In this document: positions 7,701 through 9,988 of the stretch, in pieces
How positions within the stretch are numbered: the stretch's first letter is position 1
How the letters are laid out: the number at the start of each line of letters is the position of its first letter
Origin: Odoribacteraceae bacterium
Lineage (GTDB): Bacteria; Bacteroidota; Bacteroidia; Bacteroidales; Marinifilaceae
NCBI GenBank assembly: GCA_031279175.1
Contig: JAITJA010000162.1
Location: 1 to 9,988, forward strand
Direction: 5' to 3'
DNA: 9,988 nt
Translations under genes and position numbers: made by a program
Notes under the pieces: model-generated
What the model was told of the DNA's origin: nothing
The model's database searches: none
The model's input: the letters and a program-made list of their open reading frames with translations, nothing else

Positions 7701-8013
7701 CCAGCACCGCGTCGTTATCTTTTTCCTCGAGGTTACCGGCGCGCCGGTAGGATGCCGGCAGGAAGCGCGTCTCTTCCTCGCCCGACAAGGCGACGAGGTC
7801 GTTGTAGAAGTATGCCGCCTCTTCCTTGTCGTCCAGCACGAACACGTGTACCTCTCGCGTCTCTTCCATGACCGCGGTAGATAGAAAAGCGAGAGAGGAG
7901 CCTACTCCTCCCTCGATCTTTAACTTTACCTCCCCGCTCCCGTTCAATCGCTCGACGATTCGTCTTGCCGCGGGATGTTTCCGGAACAGTGCTATCAGGT
8001 CTTGTACGTCCAA
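4696..8013 (-). CDS. mfd: Transcription-repair coupling factor
   Basis: At 1105 residues this is a full-length Mfd, slightly shorter than the E. coli protein. It pushes RNA polymerase off DNA lesions and recruits UvrA. In order: an N-terminal UvrB-like module with degenerate ATPase (to about 350); an RNA polymerase-interacting domain starting near 418 (DYVVHVDHGIGQFGGLVRL); a RecG-like SF2 translocase with Walker A G567-D-V-G-F-G-K573-T, Walker B/DEEQ 668-671, motif III T694-A-T-P-I-P-R700, and motif VI with Q837-L-R-G-R-V-G-R844; the TRG region to about 895 (LKAIEDFSGLGSGFNIAMQDLDIRGAGNILGG); and a C-terminal regulatory domain. The start is a TTG at 8013: the frame upstream reaches a stop at 8040-8038 with no ATG or GTG between, and the next Met is far inside the conserved N-terminus. 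It starts 16 nt after queA. Confidence 0.96.
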   Translation of the reverse strand: MDVQDLIALFRKHPAARRIVERLNGSGEVKLKIEGGVGSSLAFLSTAVMEETREVHVFVLDDKEEAAYFYNDLVALSGEEETRFLPASYRRAGNLEEKDNDAVLARTEALNALTHHQVKRVVTYPEAFIERVVTAEALADLSMPVAVGDALSISFLEEFLSEHHFERADFVCGPGQFAIRGGIVDIYSFAEERPARVEFFGNKVESIRYFNVETQLSEQRTRRVILLPDVNEIPVLSHGDLAGLTGPRAIWWIKNTLHVHDRATALVQQDENDAWISPARLLADVERARVVEWGSETLFRGEIIRVETTPQPTINKRFDLLANHLTEAREKGHEIYICSNNEMQLQRLKDIFSDKGLDVPFLPVNGTMHEGFRDASIRACIYTEHQVFDRYHKFRLKTTRVREERESITVSELQNLHPGDYVVHVDHGIGQFGGLVRLDNNGNVQEVIRLVYKNNSELYVNLHALHKVSKYRGKDGTPPAVNKLGGDAWNRLKQRAKSRVKEIARELIALYARRRQEVAFAFSKDSYLQEEMEASFMYEETPDQKKAIEAVKGDMEEPRVMDRLVCGDVGFGKTEVAIRAAFKAATDGKQVAVLVPTTVLAYQHYHTFSQRLEGMPCRVEYISRMRGSMENKRVIKELAGGKVDIIIGTHRLTGNDVQFKDLGLLVIDEEQKFGVAVKEKLKRLKLNVDTITMTATPIPRTLQFSLMGARDMSIIRTPPPNRYPIVTGLYRFDEEVIREAITYETSRGGQVFFIHDRVDTIQEIQRLLHRLAPTIKSRVAHGQMPGNELERVMHDFIRGDYDLLIATTIIESGLDIPNANTIIINQAQNYGLSDLHQLRGRVGRSNRKAFCYLLTPPLERLNEDARRRLKAIEDFSGLGSGFNIAMQDLDIRGAGNILGGEQSGFIAEIGYETYRRVLDEALLELKEEEFPWMERAGNEKTRGESFVADCVVETDFEILIPESYVESVSERVRLYRELDNLAGDEALLRFESGLQDRFGDIPLPVKRLVEIARTRERCQEMGVERLVAKNGKMVLYLVSDQHSPFYASSLFKSMLQFIQRQEVHCSASERNDKLTLSFSGVDDMERVASIIRKMHENITRHEPHH

Positions 8014-8029
8014 GTATCCGGGATTGCGG

Positions 8030-9082
8030 TTAGATGACTAATAAGGCGTCGCCGTACGTCCCGAAGCGATACTTCTCTTTCACGGCCGTGTTATACGCGT
8101 TCATCACGTGATCGTATCCCCCGAAGGCGGCCACTACCATCATCAGCGTCGATACCGGCAGGTGGAAGTTAGAGACCATCGCGTCGGGCACGTGGAACTC
8201 GTACGGGGGGAAGATGAACTTGTTGGTCCACCCGTCGAACTCGGACAGGTGGCCGCGCGTGGTGACGCAGCTTTCCAGCGTGCGCACGACCGTCGTGCCC
8301 ACGGCGCAGATCCTGCGCTTGTCGTCCTTGGCGAGATTCACTTTCCTGACCGCCTCCGGTGGGATGATGATCTGTTCCGAGTCCATCTTGTGTTTTGTCA
8401 GGTCCTCCACGTCTACTTCCCGGAAGTTCCCCAGCCCCACGTGCAACGTGACGAACGCGCTCTCTATTCCTTTTATCTCCATTCGCTTCATCAGTTCCCG
8501 GCTGAAGTGCAATCCAGCTGTTGGCGCGGCCACGGCCCCCTCGTTCCGGGCGAAGATCGTCTGGTAACGTTCCGTGTCTATTGGTTCCACCTTTCGCTTG
8601 ATGATGGTGCGCGGCAGTGGCGGCTCGCCCAGCGCGAACAGCTCCTTCTTGAAGTCCACGTACTTCCCGTCGTAGAGGAAGCGCAGCGTGCGCCCGCGCG
8701 AGGTCGTGTTATCGATCACCTCTGCCACCACGTTATCGTCCGCGCCGAAGTAGAGTTTATTACCGATACGGATCTTCCGCGCCGGGTCCACGAGCACGTC
8801 CCATATCCGCATCTCCCGGTTTAGCTCGCGCAGGAGGAACACCTCGATCTCGGCGCCGGTCTTCTCCTTGTTCCCGTAGAGGCGCGCGGGGAACACCTTC
8901 GTGTCGTTGAAGACGAACACGTCTTTCTCGTCAAAGTAGTTGATGATATCCTTGAATATCTTGTGATCGATAGAGCCGTCCTTCCGGTTCAGCACCATGA
9001 GCCTGCTCTCGTCCCGGTGTGGAGCCGGGTGCGACGCGATCAAGTCGATAGGCAACTTATACTTGAACTTTGATAACTTCAT
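8030..9082 (-). CDS. queA: tRNA preQ1(34) S-adenosylmethionine ribosyltransferase-isomerase
   Basis: QueA moves the ribosyl part of S-adenosylmethionine onto preQ1 at tRNA position 34, giving epoxyqueuosine, the penultimate step of queuosine synthesis. At 350 residues it has standard length. Conserved blocks are all present: N59-D-T-K-V-F-P-A-R-L-Y-G70, G152-E-P-P-L-P-R-T (152-159), E171-R-Y-Q-T-I-F-A-R-N-E-G-A-V-A-A-P-T-A-G-L-H-F (to 193), L213-H-V-G-L-G-N-F220, D234-S-E-Q237, G262-T-T-V-V-R-T-L-E270 and S304-N-F-H-L-P (to 309). The GLGNF and FPPYEF variants are, as I recall, usual in Bacteroidales. Start ATG 9082 lies 6 nt after truB, and mfd follows after 16 nt. No preQ1 riboswitch is possible in the 6-nt gap. 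Confidence 0.96.
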   Translation of the reverse strand: MKLSKFKYKLPIDLIASHPAPHRDESRLMVLNRKDGSIDHKIFKDIINYFDEKDVFVFNDTKVFPARLYGNKEKTGAEIEVFLLRELNREMRIWDVLVDPARKIRIGNKLYFGADDNVVAEVIDNTTSRGRTLRFLYDGKYVDFKKELFALGEPPLPRTIIKRKVEPIDTERYQTIFARNEGAVAAPTAGLHFSRELMKRMEIKGIESAFVTLHVGLGNFREVDVEDLTKHKMDSEQIIIPPEAVRKVNLAKDDKRRICAVGTTVVRTLESCVTTRGHLSEFDGWTNKFIFPPYEFHVPDAMVSNFHLPVSTLMMVVAAFGGYDHVMNAYNTAVKEKYRFGTYGDALLVI

Positions 9083-9088
9083 CTCTTT

Positions 9089-9820
9089 TTATTTTATGTG
9101 TTGATTTAATTCTGTTATACTCTCCAGCTGCTGGACGAGCTCTTCAACGAGAAAAGCCTCCTCCACGCGGAACTCCCCGACGCGCGTCCGTCGCAGCGAC
9201 GAGAGGTAAGAACCACTACCGCACTCCCGGCCAAGGTCGTGCGCCAGCGAGCGAATGTACGTGCCTTTACCGCACGTTACCCGCAACACCACATCGGGCA
9301 TGTCCACCCCCGCGATCTCCAGCTCTTTGATCTCCACGCGACGGCTCTTCATCTCCACCTTGTCTCCCGCCCGAGCCATCTCGTAAGCCCGGACGCCGTT
9401 TATTCTCACTGCCGAGAAGGCTGGCGGGTATTGCTCGATCTCTCCCGTGAAACGTCGCGCCACAGACTCCAGCAGTTCTCGGTCGACGCGCGAGTAGTCG
9501 TACTCGCCGTCGAACGCGCTCTCCAGGTCATACGATGGCGTCGTGTGCCCGAACGTTACCCGCGCCAGGTACTCTTTCTCCTGTCCCATGTAGCGCTCGA
9601 TCTCGCGCGTCTCCTTGCCGGTACAGATCACCACGACGCCTGTCGCGAGCGGGTCCAGCGTGCCGGCGTGACCAACCTTGATCTTGCCGTACGCGGCGCG
9701 CAACGAGATCCGCGTCTTGTTGACCACGTCGAACGACGTCCACCCCAGGGGCTTGTCAACGGCGAACACCGCGCCTTCGCGAAAGTCCTCGCCAGACCGG
9801 AAACGAATGGCGCCCGTCAT
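9089..9820 (-). CDS. truB: tRNA pseudouridine(55) synthase
   Basis: TruB converts U55 in the T-psi-C loop of most tRNAs to pseudouridine and also helps tRNAs fold. The 243-residue form chosen here has all family blocks: D22-K-P-L-G-W-T-S-F (22-30), K48-V-G-H-A-G-T-L-D56-P-L-A-T-G with D56 the catalytic aspartate, K-E-Y-L-A-R-V-T-F-G followed by DLES, Y-P-P-A-F-S-A-V-R-I-N-G, G-K-G-T-Y-I-R-S-L-A-H-D-L-G, and L-R-R-T-R-V-G near the C-terminus. It ends soon after, without the PUA domain found in E. coli TruB, which is normal in this phylum. I reject an in-frame start at 9913 because the extra 31 codons lie inside the uppP reading frame. ATG 9820 overlaps the uppP stop (ATGA). The C-terminal coding end is noticeably AT-rich compared with the rest. 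Confidence 0.95.
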   Translation of the reverse strand: MTGAIRFRSGEDFREGAVFAVDKPLGWTSFDVVNKTRISLRAAYGKIKVGHAGTLDPLATGVVVICTGKETREIERYMGQEKEYLARVTFGHTTPSYDLESAFDGEYDYSRVDRELLESVARRFTGEIEQYPPAFSAVRINGVRAYEMARAGDKVEMKSRRVEIKELEIAGVDMPDVVLRVTCGKGTYIRSLAHDLGRECGSGSYLSSLRRTRVGEFRVEEAFLVEELVQQLESITELNQHIK

Positions 9821-9988
9821 CCCAGCACGATTGATAACGCGCCTACCAGCGCGCAGTACGCGACAAACCAGATCAAGCGACCGCGCTTTACCAGCCGGAT
9901 CATCCACCGGCAAGCAATCACGCCGGAGATAAACGCGCCCGCGAAGCCTGACAGCAACGATAACGCGGGAATCCCGGAGGACGAAAAG
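9817..9988 (-). CDS. uppP: Undecaprenyl-diphosphatase, C-terminal part (partial)
   Basis: Only the last 56 residues and the stop are inside the window; the gene continues beyond the right edge. This is the integral membrane phosphatase (BacA type) that recycles undecaprenyl diphosphate to the monophosphate carrier used for peptidoglycan and O-antigen synthesis; its loss or gain affects bacitracin tolerance. What is visible fits the family's C-terminus: a membrane segment with G-F-A-G-A-F-I-S-G-V-I-A-C-R-W-M-I-R-L-V-K-R, followed by a second hydrophobic stretch LIWFVAYCALVGALSIVLG that ends the protein. Its TGA overlaps the truB ATG by 4 nt (ATGA). The uppP-truB-queA order is common in Bacteroidales and supports the call. 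Confidence 0.88.
   Translation of the reverse strand, partial: FSSSGIPALSLLSGFAGAFISGVIACRWMIRLVKRGRLIWFVAYCALVGALSIVLG

Noticed and set aside
6772..7884. A 370-codon open frame on the + strand inside mfd
   Set aside because: It lies entirely opposite conserved Mfd sequence and has no family motif; it is an antisense shadow of a GC-rich gene.
9821..9913. 31-codon N-terminal extension of TruB
   Set aside because: It overlaps the uppP reading frame, whose C-terminal sequence is recognisable, and TruB family homology begins after 9820.
1..9988. CRISPR arrays, tRNA or rRNA genes, insertion sequences, phage genes
   Set aside because: I saw no regularly spaced repeats, no terminal inverted repeats, no transposase or integrase motifs, and the genes are so tightly packed that there is no room outside 1-173 and 3371-3420.

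Overview
The window looks like a chromosomal segment from a GC-rich member of the Bacteroidota, most likely Bacteroidales. The reasons are the gene order uppP-truB-queA, a LptC homologue carried on a lipoprotein signal, a QueA of the Bacteroidales sequence type, and the lack of purine-rich Shine-Dalgarno sequences in front of most genes. Genus cannot be fixed from what is here; GC-rich groups such as Rikenellaceae are candidates only.

Layout. Positions 1-173 hold no convincing gene. They contain a 12-bp hairpin, two G7 runs and a weak promoter-like sequence. Positions 174-3370 (+ strand) carry five tightly packed genes: a small DRTGG-domain protein with an eroded signature, an RsbW-like GHKL ATPase, an [FeFe]-hydrogenase-like iron-sulfur protein, a second small DRTGG-domain protein, and a PHP-domain metal-dependent phosphoesterase. 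Positions 3371-3420 form a convergent gap with a short GC hairpin. From 3421 to the right edge everything is on the - strand. In transcription order this is uppP (3' end only), truB, queA, mfd, coaX and lptC, with gaps of at most 16 nt or small overlaps, so probably one operon.

How the genes work together. The - strand operon is housekeeping: lipid-carrier recycling for cell wall synthesis, two tRNA modification enzymes (pseudouridine 55 and queuosine), transcription-coupled repair, the first step of coenzyme A synthesis, and LPS export. The + strand cassette is the interesting part. Its gene set matches the accessory genes usually found beside the electron-bifurcating hydrogenase HydABC in Clostridia and Thermotogae, but no hydABC genes follow it: a convergent lptC starts 50 nt after the last gene. 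The hydrogenase-like protein keeps all four cysteines expected to hold the H-cluster but has Phe in place of the proton-transfer cysteine, as if it were a sensor rather than a turnover enzyme. I infer a free-standing redox or H2-sensing relay (Fe-S sensor, ATPase/kinase, DRTGG ligand-binding proteins, phosphoesterase). The function is not demonstrated by the sequence.
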